Positions 52,855-64,000 of a stretch of 64,000 nt of DNA are shown here, one piece after another (positions within the stretch are counted from its first letter, which is position 1; each line of letters begins with the position of its first letter). The notes under the pieces are model-generated. The model searched no databases. It saw only the letters and a list, made by a program, of their open reading frames with translations, and had not been told where the DNA came from. Source of the stretch: Mastigias papua. Its lineage: Eukaryota; Cnidaria; Scyphozoa; Rhizostomeae; Mastigiidae. The stretch spans positions 2,994,453-3,058,452 of the forward strand of contig OZ025277.1 of the NCBI GenBank assembly GCA_964019165.1, read 5' to 3'. The position numbers were made by a program, and so were the translations under genes.

Positions 52855-55800
52855 AAATATTCTCAAATTGAAGTAAAGTAATAGCAATAGTAACTGTAAT
52901 ACTAAGGTAGTAAAGTCATAGTCAATAGTCCAGTAAATTAGGGTTAGTCCAAGGTTTATTTCGTCTACAAAAGATATAATAAGTACAACGTACTGCAATA
53001 TTAATTGTTTTAGACAGGATTTTATGTTTGGTAGTATCATCGAAGTTTAAGTCTCTGAGCATTGATGGAAAGGACTCAGCAGACGTTCCAAGTATTCCGA
53101 GAGCACTCATGGAGAGATTTATAAGTTTCACAGTAGAATAAGAATTTTGGAGGTCAGCAATAAGAGGGAGATATTTAGTAGCCTTACGGTCACTATTTAT
53201 CTGTATATTTGATTCAAAGCCAACAGTGACTTCTAGCAGGTAAACGCATGAACTGTTACTTACTAAGACTAGGTCTGGACGAAGAGAATCACCAGTTATC
53301 AAAGAAGGAGATGGAAAAAAGGGAAGATCTGCATATAATGTGCTATTGACTACTGATGAGAGAGTTTTCGCAAGATGTAAAAGGACGGAATTATGACGCC
53401 AGGTATATCTACCATCTTGAAGATAGGATTTGCAACTGGAAACAACATGTTGAAGAGTCTCAGATTGGAAGCAGAAAGAGCATGCAGATGTGGGGGAGAG
53501 GGACCATTTGCATAAATTCTTCTTAGTAGGAAGAGTATTATTGATATACTTAACTATAAAGTTAAAGATGTTTCTAGGCATATTGCAATGAACCTTAGTC
53601 CAAAGATGACGAGTATGCTTACTTCCTTGAAGGAGTATAGAGGAAAGGACGAAGCCTTGTGACTTTAGTTCATGGCGGATACGATCTTCATTGTCATCTC
53701 GAATAGCAGTTAAAACTTGTTTTGTATTGCGATATTGATCATATTGTATATTGCAGCCAGAGCTAGTCAGGGACCAAAGAGCATTTATATCAGTGTTTGG
53801 AGATGACTTAAGTGCATTTCTCATAACTACTTGGCATTGAGCAAATTTTGTGGATGGAAGAATGAGGCTTATACCATATTTCGATTGTGATAAAACAAGA
53901 GTACTAAGGGTGGCACAGATCGGAAGCTCAAGCCACTGGCGGATATATTTAGAGACGAGATTATCGATATTCTCAGAAACCCATGTCTTACCAAGATCTG
54001 CAATAGTAAAATGCCATGATATCTTGGAAAGAACAAACCGATGATATAACAACAGTTTGTTTTTCGGATGACAAGGAATTTCATCAATTTTTCGCATCAA
54101 GCCAGTGATCAGCTGTAATACCTCAGACATATGATCAATGTTATCCATTGAAAAATTGAAATAGCGACCTAGATATTTAAATGAGTTACCAACAGCAACA
54201 GTAGGGACAGGAAACTGGTTAATCAACAATTTTGGGAGATATTGAGTGGATGCGGTAGATGACTTCCGAATCCCAAATGTTGAGCATTTATCAACCCTGA
54301 TTATCATATTAGCCCAGGTACACCATCTAGTAAAGTGATTTAGAAGAATTTGATTCTCGTTTTCCAGGCCAGTTATAACAGCAGCATCATCAGCAAATTG
54401 AAACCAGTGGATAGGGAGAAGGGAACTGGTACTAAATCCAAATTGTTTGAACTTTTGTTCAGAGATATAATGGATGAAAGTATTAAAACACAAATTGAAA
54501 GTTAATGGACTCAAGCAATCGCCCTGGAGAACACCGCGGCCCACTTTAATAAAAGGTGTCTGAAAGGAGTCAGTGATAATGGAAGTCTGGAAATTCGAGT
54601 ATAGGCTGCGAATTAGAAGTTGTATGTGATCAGGAATATGATGATATCTAAGAACTGCCGGAATTAGGTTATGGTGCACTTCACCAAACGCATTTTTGAG
54701 GTCTAGTAATGTGATGACAAGTGACTTTTGTTTAATTCTAGCCGTGTTTATGACGTTAGCCATTTGGGCAGTGTGTTCGAAGGTACCTGTTAATTTAGGA
54801 AGAAAACCTTTCTGAATCTGATGTTCAATAAAACCATTTGCCTTTACATAGGCAAATATTGAGTCACGCAAGCATGATGAAAAGATCTTCAGAGGAACAC
54901 TTTCAAGTGTTATTGGCCTAAAATTTTTAGGGTCAGAGGTATCACCCTTTTTGTGTGCAAGTACCGTACATGCTCGTTTCCATTCGGAGGGGATTTCCCC
55001 TGAGAGCCAAATAATGTTGAACACCGCCGTAATATATGAACGAAGGAAAGGGCAGCGCTTGAATGGAATAATAGATATTTTGTCAAGAGGACAAGGAGAA
55101 CCAGAAGCTTTCATCCGTCTAATGGTTTTTGTCACTTGATGATACGAAGGAGGAGAAATATCATAAGGAACTGAAGGCTCATCAAGAGCAGGAATCCACG
55201 AGGGCATATGAAAAGATTTTGAAGGATTTATCGATCGGAAAAAGGTACGGAAGAACTGAGTGCATGACGTGGAGTCAAAGGTTGGACTTAACGATGTACT
55301 TTGCTTAAAGTTTTGTTTGACGTATCCCCAGAAGTTCTTTTGAATACGTTTGTCATGGTCAACAGTCGAATTGTATGAGATAGCATCCTTGTGAAGTTTT
55401 ACTCTTAAACATTTTGCGACATATTTAATCTCGTTCAGATCGCCATTCGATGACTTAAGAACCTTCAATGTTGATTTTAACAGAGATTTAGAATAATCCT
55501 TGTATTTGTCGACGAAATGTGATGAATGTGAGTTCTCTATAGGACCGAATGTATTAAAAAAGTAGTCATAAATGATCGAATTCATTTGCGAAAGCACAAT
55601 GTTTATTGGTTTATTGTTTACTTCTGAAATGGGCATTGCAGCGACGAAGTAGTCATTAGCGATTTTCCAGTCCTGATCCGAATGCGGGAGTCTAATGCCA
55701 GGTTTAATAGAAGGTATTGAAGTTAAATCGATTTCATAGTCAGGTTGACCAGTATCATCATAATTGTCAGGAGAATCGTGGGATTCGAACGTTTCTTCCT

Positions 55801-56227
55801 CAAGGTCTTTAATGACACGACAGCTGCGCTGGTGCATTTTCAAACCCCGTAAACCGTTACACAATTTTCCACAACAGCATTTTATCTCTGAACAATTACT
55901 AACGGATTTTGAATTCTCACACGCTGTTGCAATAGATGTAGCCAATGCGTCGCTATAAGATCTGAATGAAGGCTCACCGTTTCCATTAGATCTCAACTTC
56001 TCTTTACATCTCCAAGCATGGCGGCCTAACGATTTAAATTCCCCGCCGCAAAACGAACAAATCGCAAACAGTAACAAAATTGAAGTAAATCCGTAACGAA
56101 ACATACTGAAATCTCAAAAGTAGCAAAAGAAACACAATATGACGAAACAATCTGCAGACAATAAACGCAAATAAATGAATCTTTTTAGGTTGTGCACAAT
56201 AAGCGTCTGGTGCTCTGCTCAACAACC

Positions 56228-56228
<1 letters not shown>
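52721..56228 (-). mobile_element. Full-length RLE-type non-LTR retrotransposon in a (TAA)n tract
   Basis: An element of about 3.5 kb runs on minus, with a 5' flank of about 125 bp, one long ORF and a 3' UTR of about 200 bp that ends in nine A (minus) at 52729-52721. (TAA)n lies on both sides, at 52701-52720 and 56229-56262, so the element looks inserted into a TAA microsatellite. That is the target of the Dong element (R4 clade). The single ORF with N-terminal zinc fingers, RT, CCHC and a C-terminal restriction-like endonuclease fits the R2/R4/NeSL/HERO group. The A35 run at about 52818-52852 reads as T on the element strand and is internal to the 3' UTR. Confidence 0.85.
52922..56104 (-). 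CDS. Reverse transcriptase/restriction-like endonuclease polyprotein
   Basis: The intact 1060-residue ORF encodes target-primed reverse transcription. A zinc finger lies at C16-C19-H29-C33 and a second at C78-C82-H91-C95 (GLRGLKMHQRSC). The RT core runs from about residue 350: CTVLAHKKGDTSDPKNFRPI, LLDLKNAFGEVHH, RGVLQGDCLSPLTFNL and FADD at 570-573. A zinc knuckle C875-x2-C878-x7-H886-x4-C891 follows. The endonuclease motif is RPD944-x13-E958-x-T (LRPDLVLV then LLEVTVGFE), a PD-(D/E)XK site. No stop or frameshift was seen. The first ATG precedes a hydrophobic run just before zinc finger 1, so the true start is uncertain. The clade call (R4/HERO-like) is by domain order and target, not by phylogeny. 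Confidence 0.92.
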   Translation of the reverse strand: MFRYGFTSILLLFAICSFCGGEFKSLGRHAWRCKEKLRSNGNGEPSFRSYSDALATSIATACENSKSVSNCSEIKCCCGKLCNGLRGLKMHQRSCRVIKDLEEETFESHDSPDNYDDTGQPDYEIDLTSIPSIKPGIRLPHSDQDWKIANDYFVAAMPISEVNNKPINIVLSQMNSIIYDYFFNTFGPIENSHSSHFVDKYKDYSKSLLKSTLKVLKSSNGDLNEIKYVAKCLRVKLHKDAISYNSTVDHDKRIQKNFWGYVKQNFKQSTSLSPTFDSTSCTQFFRTFFRSINPSKSFHMPSWIPALDEPSVPYDISPPSYHQVTKTIRRMKASGSPCPLDKISIIPFKRCPFLRSYITAVFNIIWLSGEIPSEWKRACTVLAHKKGDTSDPKNFRPITLESVPLKIFSSCLRDSIFAYVKANGFIEHQIQKGFLPKLTGTFEHTAQMANVINTARIKQKSLVITLLDLKNAFGEVHHNLIPAVLRYHHIPDHIQLLIRSLYSNFQTSIITDSFQTPFIKVGRGVLQGDCLSPLTFNLCFNTFIHYISEQKFKQFGFSTSSLLPIHWFQFADDAAVITGLENENQILLNHFTRWCTWANMIIRVDKCSTFGIRKSSTASTQYLPKLLINQFPVPTVAVGNSFKYLGRYFNFSMDNIDHMSEVLQLITGLMRKIDEIPCHPKNKLLLYHRFVLSKISWHFTIADLGKTWVSENIDNLVSKYIRQWLELPICATLSTLVLSQSKYGISLILPSTKFAQCQVVMRNALKSSPNTDINALWSLTSSGCNIQYDQYRNTKQVLTAIRDDNEDRIRHELKSQGFVLSSILLQGSKHTRHLWTKVHCNMPRNIFNFIVKYINNTLPTKKNLCKWSLSPTSACSFCFQSETLQHVVSSCKSYLQDGRYTWRHNSVLLHLAKTLSSVVNSTLYADLPFFPSPSLITGDSLRPDLVLVSNSSCVYLLEVTVGFESNIQINSDRKATKYLPLIADLQNSYSTVKLINLSMSALGILGTSAESFPSMLRDLNFDDTTKHKILSKTINIAVRCTYYIFCRRNKPWTNPNLLDY

Positions 56229-56262
<34 letters not shown>
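56229..56262. repeat. (TAA)n flank, 5' side of the retrotransposon
   Basis: Eleven ATA/TAA units in the same register and strand as the tract at 52701-52720. Confidence 0.9.
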
Positions 56263-56264
<2 letters not shown>

Positions 56265-57000
56265 ATATTTAACAGGTCCATTACAGATGGCTTTTCACTG
56301 TTAAAGTTACAATACTGCTTATATAAATATTTTGTTAAAATACGTACAGAAAGAGGGATGTCTCTTAAAATTAAAGTTAATTACATTGTTCAGCTCTATT
56401 AATTAAAAAAAGCATATTGTGAACAAGCTAACCAGGCTGTTTTTATTACACTAAAATTACTGTTGCATTTATTTTTTCCGTTTAAAATCGCATGAAATTA
56501 ACTAAGAAAGAGCAAATTTTTGCCACTATTATATGATCTTGCAAGACTCTAACGAAGCTTTTCTTGTGCTAAACTTTTTTGGAGCCTATGAGAAGTTTGT
56601 TTTTGCGTCTAAGGCAAAAGGCCATCTGATAAGTTGCGAATACCCGCACTGATGAACGGGTCAAAAACTACATGGCTTTTAAGCAAGACTACTAAGGGAG
56701 ATTTCGAGAGCTTGAGGATTGAGGAAGAAAAGAAAGTAACAAAGAGAAAATATGCAGGCAACGAACTACAGAATGATGAAGTGATTACGTCAACATCTGC
56801 AAGGGTCTAAGACAGTTGGAGGAAGAACTAAGAACACACGAAAAGAACTAAAGACAAGCGATACCATACTCAGAAATGGAGTAATTACTTGATTAAGCAA
56901 TTATAATTCGAGGGGGGGGGGAGTTAATCGATAAAGCTTAGTAGAGCATATTGATTCAGAACATAAGCAACGTGGGCAAAAGGCACTATCCTTGATATGA
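56263..57000. other. Stretch without recognised features
   Basis: AT-rich sequence with no gene or element ends that I can support. Confidence 0.5.
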
Positions 57001-57011
57001 TATGTATAGTA

Positions 57012-57266
57012 TCATATATGATTATATATGATTATATATGATTATATATGATTATATATGATTATATATGATTATATATGATTATATATGATATGATATG
57101 ATATGATATGATATGATATGATATGATATGATATGATATGATATGATATGATATGATATGATATGATATATGATATGATATGATATGATGATATGATGAT
57201 ATGATGATATGATGATATGATGATATGATATGATATGATATGATTGATATGATATGATACGATATG
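57012..57266. repeat. GATTATATAT and GATAT satellites
   Basis: Seven or so 11-bp units (TGATTATATAT) at about 57018-57090 pass into (ATATG)n to about 57195, then into GATGATAT and GATATGATAT variants. The Ile/Ser/Tyr/His-rich minus-strand frames are by-products. Confidence 0.93.
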
Positions 57267-57707
57267 GTGTAAAATCTTTAAAGAGGAAACTCCCAATCAT
57301 CAAGAGGTGCTTTTTGTGGGGTCCTCGAAACAAATTTACAAAATGTAATCAAAAATTAAAAATAAAGCAACGAATCTCACAACCTAAACCAGTAAAACTG
57401 GTTAAAATCAAGACAGAAATAAAGAACGATTAGGTGATAATCGCATATCTTCTGAATGGTTAGAGTCAGGGTTATGTTTGACAAACCATGCAATGAGCTA
57501 TGAAGACATTATTCAAGAAACATACCAAGGAAAGCAACAATAAAAGTTTGCTTATTGCAAGCAAATGGAACACAGTCGTCAACCTTATAACATCAAACCA
57601 GCAAATGTCAAGTATTGGTTGTACAAAAAACTTTGTATGAGTAGATAACAGAATGGCATGGCAGCAAGGAAAGTGAGGTAGAGTGGCATGACAGAACTAG
57701 TACTTGG

Positions 57708-57954
57708 CAGTGGCATAACCGACAGAAGTTGAGCTTAGGGTCCCCATGCTTTTCAAGGTCGAAAAGGCGACCCTCGGAGGTTTTCAAGGGATAGATGTTT
57801 TAGCATTTACTGATGTGGCAGACACTGAATAAACTAACATTCCCCAGTATACAGGTTACGTATTGCTTCTTTTCTCCTTGCAAAAATTTCAAGGTTGAAA
57901 CGGCCCACAAGTGAAATATTCCTAAGGGCCCCAAGCCGTTCTGTAGCGCCACTG
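57708..57954. mobile_element. hAT-type MITE with 8-bp target duplication
   Basis: A 247-bp element begins CAGTGGCATAACCGACAG and ends TTCTGTAGCGCCACTG, which are inverted copies of the hAT CAGTGGCGTA type. The 8-bp GTACTTGG is repeated exactly on both sides (57700-57707 and 57955-57962), the target-site length typical of hAT elements. It is non-coding. Confidence 0.92.
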
Positions 57955-58205
57955 GTACTTGGCAACAAATCGTTTAACATCCTTGCCCATGACTACTGGA
58001 TAAACACCTTTCAAAGTGTAACTGAAGCTACTGACCGTCAGCTGAGCAACTTGAAGGAAGGCCTTAGATTTCCACTACTGATAAGATCGACTGGTCGGAA
58101 ACTGTTGGCATACGGAGGGGCTTAAGTCTGGAATGACCAGACAGTGGTGTCAAAGCGTCCTGGTCCTTTCAGCTCATTTCGAAGAAAACAGAAAGGCAGA
58201 CTATA

Positions 58206-58381
58206 ACACTAAACTATTACTCATCTCATGTTTCTGTCGCATTTTATATCTATAATCATTAAGATTAGGATTGTGCTAGATAATAAATTATAGTTTATTG
58301 TCAAACACAATCTTAATTTTAATTATTATAGATATAAAATGCGACAGAAGCACAAAATGAGTGATAGTTTCGTGGTCTAGT
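58206..58381. mobile_element. Foldback element with about 55-bp arms
   Basis: The left arm ends CTGTCGCATTTTATATCTAT and the right arm begins ATAGATATAAAATGCGACAG; outward, ACTAAACTATTACTCAT pairs with ATGAGTGATAGTTTCGT. The loop is about 60 bp. The family is not identified. Confidence 0.8.
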
Positions 58382-59681
58382 TTATATTAGATGATTTTAT
58401 TGTTGCACTCCACCCTGTAAAGCAGCATGTAAATATTGAATGGGTTACCATGGACAAAAAAGTTAAATGAAAATGAAATTAGAACAAAGGAATACATGAA
58501 AATTTGTAACTTGGATTCTGATTTACATGGTGACTGCACTGCAGTAGAAAATTCAACAGCACAGTAAGGATTTTCTTAGTAGGTTTAAGCTGAATCCTTG
58601 ACAAGGGTCTCTTCTCTGATGTTCAGAGCAATTGTATGATGAACACAGGCTCCTTCATACTGGAACCCATCTCTTGTCAGCACACAACACACCGTACAAC
58701 GAGGTAAAAAATTGAGAATCAGATTTAAGATCAAATTCGGAACTTAAAACCTCAAATCGGTAATTGTCTATAACTGAGCGGTCATTTGACAATCAACAAT
58801 GCTGAAGGGCTACCTTCCTTAGACGAGTGAAGTGAATTTAAAAAAGTGTCGCTGTGGAAATTAAATCTTCGCACACTCAATACGCAATACGTTCAGTAGG
58901 TAATACGCGCGATAGGTGCCACCCACGACAGGTAACACGCGGGACCATTGCGCGGGACAGACATCACAGGCTTAGGCCAACTGTTAGACAGCACAAAGAA
59001 ACTTAATGTGTAGGAAATTAATTCATGAGATGTCTGGATTGAGGAAAGGGAGAAAAATGTCAAACTACCCATTCCAAGCAACCTTAAAAAATCAATTTGG
59101 TCAAAAAATCAATTTACGGTTAAATTCTGTGGGGCTCATTGCAGGGCATTGCCATGTCTCAGATGATAACTCCTGCGCAAAATGCACACACATTGCTATC
59201 AATTCTTTTCACGCTACACATAAATACTGAAAAATTTGGCATTTTCAAACAACACACATAAGATAATGATTCATTTCATACCCAATGAGGAACTATCTTT
59301 CAACACTAATTACAAACGTCAAATTATTCCCTTTATATGTTCTCTTATGAGTAGCTACTATTAGAAAAGTTCCCCCATTCATTTGGATGAAAATATACCC
59401 TTTCCATCCTCAATAAAATATGTCTTTCTTGCAAAATAATTCAGTAGCTACCTGATGCTATGAAAACAGCAAACCTTTACTATCATTAATTTATCTACAA
59501 AACTTGGTAAAAAGCTGTTCCTAAAATCCCATATTAGTATGTCACCATACAGCTATAACAGTTGGAACATGTGAATAGGTTAATTCCAACAAATCAGCCA
59601 TCTTAAAAATAACCAATCTTTTGTCAATAGTGCATATATCAAAAAAAATTGTGCTGTACAAATAACAAGCAAATATTGCAG
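58382..59681. other. 3' flank of MGAT1
   Basis: No gene is recognised. The part nearest 59681 should be the 3' UTR of the minus-strand MGAT1 gene. I could not place its poly(A) signal with confidence. Confidence 0.45.
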
Positions 59682-61770
59682 CTAGTTTTCTACATAACCA
59701 GACCAGTCAGCACTAGGAGTTAAATAGATTCTCTTATCATTTCTAACAAAACTAACTATACCTTTGTAGGCTGTTCGAGGTACTCCTGCTTTCAGATCTG
59801 TCATCAATCCAAACTGCCTCATTAATGACTCTATTTCCTCCTTTGATGAATACAGTATTCTGACAGACTCTCCTTGAAAAGAGCCCTTTAGAACATCTTC
59901 TACACTTACAACTGGTTTGCTAGTCACTTCTTTTAAAAAATTCCTGTCATAATTAGCTTTTAGTAAATATGTCAAGTCAGCCTTCGTAAATTGATAAAAG
60001 TCCTTGTTTAGTTCAATGAATTTTAGGTATTGGTCATAAAATTGTCCCTGGCTGACACCAATTCTCCCAAATGTTTTACTCCTACTGATCTCTGGCCTGA
60101 TGCATGCTCTGTTTTTCCTTTGATCTGGGTTACGCATCCAATCATCCCAAAAACCTAATGGCCATTTTGCTGCCAATTCTTGCCATAATTTTCTTGTCAG
60201 CATCCAGCCAAGACCTGGGAAGAAATCAGTTCGGTATAGCAACTTGTTGTTTTTAACATATCCCTCCTTGCCATTGTCATTCCAAGCTGACACACAAAAG
60301 AGTGATTCATCTTTGTCAAGTAGAGATCTAGTTGCCATGAAATACTCAAAGAAGTCTGGAGCTGAAAGGAAAACAGAAAAATTGAATGATAGAACAAGCA
60401 GGCAAAAATATTCATTGCGGATAAAATATTCAATGCAGGCAAAAACAATCAATCTATTCTTTTGAAAACTATGGTAGCTCTAGCAACAATATCCGCAATT
60501 GCTGACCTGACATATGACTGGAGTAAACAAAACATACTACAAAGGTCTCAAGGTCAAAGAAAACTCTACAGTCTGTTAGGTATAACAAGACCAACAACTA
60601 TAAATGGGAAAAATTGCCTGGATATTACTGGCAACATAATACAATCTGGGGTTGTTTCTATAAGACAGATCACACATTGAACATGTGGAATGAGCAGGGG
60701 TTGCTCTACCTACAGAGGGGGGGGGGCTACAAACTGTCAGCTAGAATTGCTGATTTGTATCTGGAACAAGTTGCTGAGTAGCAATATCAGGCTGCAGCTA
60801 TTTTCAGGATAAACCATGGTTACAGCCCCCCAACCCCAGCCTCCAATGCTTATGATTGTGCATAATACTTGGTCATATCCCAAATACTACAAGGCTGTAT
60901 TAAGGGACTATAGTTACTATGCTATTGGTATTACATCTATACATGCAATATTGTATAAATGCAATAACAATATGATAGTAACTATTGCACAAAGATCTGA
61001 AGACCAACAACAGCTATGAAGCTCTGCAATGCAAGTGGAACTGGTGGGTGCCATATCTCTTTCTATAGAAGAAACAACAACTTCTGTGATATGAATCAGT
61101 ACATTTTAAGACAAAAGGAGTTTACTGCTTGAAAACTAAGAAAATTACCTATGTTTAAGTCATCCTCAATAACAATCACACTGTCGATTTTTGGATCTCT
61201 GAATGCCTTATCTAAGGCAAATTTGTAGTGTCTTGATATTTTATAGTACCCCATAAAATGTGACATATGACTAGGTACTCCAGGAACATCAGACAAATCT
61301 GGTTGCTTGAACAAGGTCAGTTTATCACCATAAGACTTTATCACTGCTTCAGTTTCTGAATGTCCACAATCTTGACTAACTATCACTGGCATTTGAACAC
61401 TTTTAGGCCTAATCTTGAATATTTGATCAAGGCATCTGCTGACCGACGGCCTGTTGCATGCGATTACCAAAATCCCAATCTTATATTTGAAATCAACGTT
61501 TCCTGTTACTTTCTTGCCATTTTCAGTAGTTTCAGGAAGCGACGTTACCCGTGCAGCATCAGTTTCAGCATGTTTATGAGTTGGCCGCTCCCTTTCAGCA
61601 GTGTAATCTACAGTTGGCTCCACGTCTTCGACTTTGGTTAAAATTTGTCCAACATTATTGTGCCTGTGCTTCTTCACGTCCTTTAGCTTTCTATCAGCAC
61701 TTTTGTACAGGACATAATTGCCGAAAATAAATACCACAACAATAATACAGATGAAAATCCACTTCCTCAT
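59682..61770 (-). CDS. MGAT1: MGAT1: alpha-1,3-mannosyl-glycoprotein 2-beta-N-acetylglucosaminyltransferase
   Basis: This enzyme adds GlcNAc to the alpha-1,3 arm of Man5GlcNAc2 in the medial Golgi, the gate to hybrid and complex N-glycans. Two exons, 61149-61770 and 59682-60361 (TAG), join through GCT (Ala) at ATAG|GTAATT and TTTCAG|CTCC to give 433 residues; human MGAT1 has 445. MRKW followed by a hydrophobic stretch IFICIIVVVFIFGNYVLY forms the type II anchor, then a charged stem. The catalytic domain shows GILVIACNRPSVSRCLDQI, VSQDCGHSET, the metal-binding EDD in VIVIEDDLNIAPDFFEYF, CVSAWNDNGKEGY, TDFFPGLGWML, WDDWMR, CIRPEISRSKTFGR and, near the end, GVPRTAYKGIVSF. Two in-frame ATGs lie upstream (61815, 61797). 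The ATG at 61770 places the anchor at the N-terminus as in the family. Confidence 0.96.
60362..61148 (-). other. MGAT1 intron
   Basis: A single 787-bp phase 1 intron between the EDD-bearing exon and the rest of the catalytic domain. It has GT/AG ends. Inside are a run of G at about 60717 and short AT-rich sequence only. Open frames in it are by-products. Confidence 0.9.
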
Positions 61771-61815
61771 AAATCTCCCTTTAACTAAAACGAACATCGT
61801 TTGAGATAACACCAA

Positions 61816-62438
61816 GGAAGATCACCTTACTTGATCAAAATATGGGCATCCATAATAGGCCACGCTGCACATTAATGATAAGAGCACATTGAGTTGAATT
61901 GAAGTCTGAAAAGGCGCATGATAGAAAAGGCAGTGCCCCCCCCCCCATGACCTCCCAACAAAAGCTCTCTCTTTATTTTAATAAAGGGGGTTAAACCCCT
62001 TCTACGACACCCCCTGCTCTAAAAGTGAGCTAAACTAGAACTAATTCATTACTAGTTACTAAATATGTCACCCAATAAGACTCAGCAATCATAATCAAAT
62101 TGTATTGAAAGTGGCACAATGGCTGGGGGCTACACCCAAAATCTGTCTTTGTTGTATTTTTGTCTCAGACGCTTCTTTTTATCACGTAGATTGCACTCAT
62201 AGAGGTAAAGTGACTCCGCCTTGACACTGCAGTACAACGTTCGTTAAAACGTAAGTCAAGAAGATGATGCCTTTTTATCCATTCTTGAAAACTTAAGAAA
62301 TTCTCTCACGTACGAGCCAACCATTGTGGGACCTCCCATGTCAACAGACGAATTTATTTTCCACATATTTTGAGACTGGAGCTATAAGATCTCAAATAAC
62401 TGTTTTGCGGCGGATTCTTACACTATATAACACTGCCG
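61816..62438. other. 5' flank of MGAT1
   Basis: This is the presumed promoter/5' UTR side of the minus-strand MGAT1 gene. No clear core promoter element and no other gene were seen. Confidence 0.4.
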
Positions 62439-62928
62439 GTATACGTTCTTTTTCTATAAGAAACCGGTTTATAAGCAACCTAGCACTAGACACGCTAAAC
62501 TTTAAGAAACTTTTAAAACTACAACGGAGTTAAGAAATTTCAGAAACTTCTGTGCTTTCACAGTTTGGGGAAACATATTTCATCCACAGATTTGACACGT
62601 GTCAACTAAAGTAGATTGAGAAAGATCCTTTGATTGAGGGAAAGATATGCACATTTTACATTATGACAACTGGCACATTGGAACCATTACCTGCTTCAAC
62701 GCAAAACGTTCGTGGGCCAAAGCGAAGGTTATATAGTCTACCGAAATTAGCGATGTGGACATGAGGTTAAATTACATTTAGCACCGCACTGTCTTTTGTT
62801 TGCTATCCTGCTAATAGTTCGGTAAACCCACGTGTTTCTATATCGTTTTCAATGCAATCTTTTCCACTAAACTAAAGTAACTTTCAGCACTATGCCTTGA
62901 GCTAGGTGTCTTATAAAAAACGTATACT
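62439..62928. mobile_element. MITE family A, copy 2 (inverted)
   Basis: Left GTATACGTTCTTTTTCTATA and right TTATAAAAAACGTATAC are inverted copies. CAACCTAGCACTAGACACGC, AAAGATCCTTTGATTGAGGG, GATGTGGACATGAGGTT and GCCTTGAGCTAGGTGTC are reverse complements of words at 15757-16325 in matching order, so this is an inverted relative of that element. Confidence 0.75.
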
Positions 62929-64000
62929 TTATGAAAGTTAAAACAGATATCATCCACAGCATTGCGCATTGCCAAACGGCTATACATACGAGTATAATTG
63001 CATACCAATGGGGGAAATGGGGTAAGGGCACCACTATTCTAAAACACGGCCCACAAACTTTTCCAAAGTGCAATAGCGTACACTTTAACATAGATAATTT
63101 TAGTGAAATATTAGCGGAAAACATTGGGTGTTTCCGTGCATTTCCAGGAGTACAAGGGGCGCAACCCACAATCCTTTACTTGAGCTATTCCCCTAGACAG
63201 CTCCAATACACTGCTATTTAGTAACATACGTATGCTACTAAAGCCACTCTCCCCTCAATGGCTCTCAGATTACTTAGAGATTCATCCATAAAAAATTCTG
63301 TCATATTGCAGGTTAGGGTAGTGGCTCCCAAAATTTTCAAATCAGTTTATATGGCAAGTCCCCGCGACCAACCTTCTGTATCAGGATCACCATGGAGGGG
63401 TAAATGTTTGATGATCATACTTGCATGGAAAATAAATATCAACAACAATACAAAATACTAAACCAGTGAGTCAAACTAGTGATGACAACCCCCTGAAGTC
63501 CCTTAAACCCTTGGCAGTTCAATAAGAGAGCAATGGACCCTATGGACCCCACCTTAGGTACCATTCGCTGGAACATGGTGCTATGTGAATAACATTGCCT
63601 ATTCTGTCTAATGGTGAAATCAAGTTAAAAATAAACATTGTGGTATTGCATATAACCTCTCAGTGTCTACTTTGTATAGAAAATAAAACTATGAATGTAA
63701 AATTGAAATTCCAAAAGCCCAACTAGGGTATCACCTTACTGAACCATTGCAAAATGGTAACCAAACTCAGCAGGACTGAGACAATAAATGTAACTCTATC
63801 CAACATTAAGAAATGAAATCTTAGCAATTAGTGGTATAAAATAGTTGATGAAAGAAAAACTCTAGAGGCCAGACAAGATCTAGAATTTGGCTACAAAATA
63901 TTTCAAACTACATGTTAAATTGATTTTAGAAAATAAATAAACTAATGACAAAGAAAGTAAATACTCCCCAATATCAAGAAATAGATGCAACTTATGATCA
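62929..64000. other. Stretch without recognised features
   Basis: No gene is recognised. Short open frames on both strands look random, with no conserved motif or supported splice structure. Confidence 0.45.

Overview
The window is animal nuclear DNA, AT-rich and full of introns and transposons. The genes have many small exons with GT/AG splice sites, and about half the sequence can be assigned to mobile or simple repeats. The repeat mix suggests a marine invertebrate, most likely a cnidarian: a MADF-BESS/Harbinger transposon, a non-LTR element with a restriction-like endonuclease, a jockey/CR1-type LINE tail, many MITEs, tRNA-derived SINEs and hammerhead-like motifs beside (TA)n arrays. The phylum is an inference. 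Exons were joined by hand from splice sites, reading phase and remembered protein families; no search was run.

Layout. 1-1690: edge of a 107-bp satellite. 2730-3241: 5'-truncated LINE tail. 3240-6500: small MITEs and short tandem repeats, no gene recognised. About 6743-18857, minus strand: a RhoGAP gene of the ARHGAP11A type with five well-supported coding exons and three tentative 3' exons. 18858-31350: intergenic, with MITEs and a complete Harbinger transposon (24111-27029) flanked by TAA. 31358-49425, plus strand: a RasGRP-type Ras exchange factor in 17 coding exons, whose introns hold large (TA)n arrays, a CAGG tetranucleotide array, SINEs and hammerhead-like motifs. 49943-52720: MITEs and (TA)n. 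52721-56228, minus strand: a full-length non-LTR retrotransposon with one intact 1060-residue ORF, lying between (TAA)n tracts. 56230-59680: simple repeats, a hAT-type MITE with 8-bp target duplications and a foldback element. 59682-61770, minus strand: a two-exon MGAT1 gene, complete. 61816-64000: one MITE copy and no recognised gene.

How the genes relate. The three host genes are ordinary single-copy animal genes: a Rho GTPase-activating protein acting in cell division, a calcium- and lipid-controlled Ras/Rap activator, and the Golgi enzyme that starts complex N-glycan synthesis. They share no pathway and look like chance neighbours. The most interesting material is in the mobile fraction: two apparently intact autonomous elements, several MITE families with near-identical ends, and the small cassettes that repeatedly border the (TA)n tracts.
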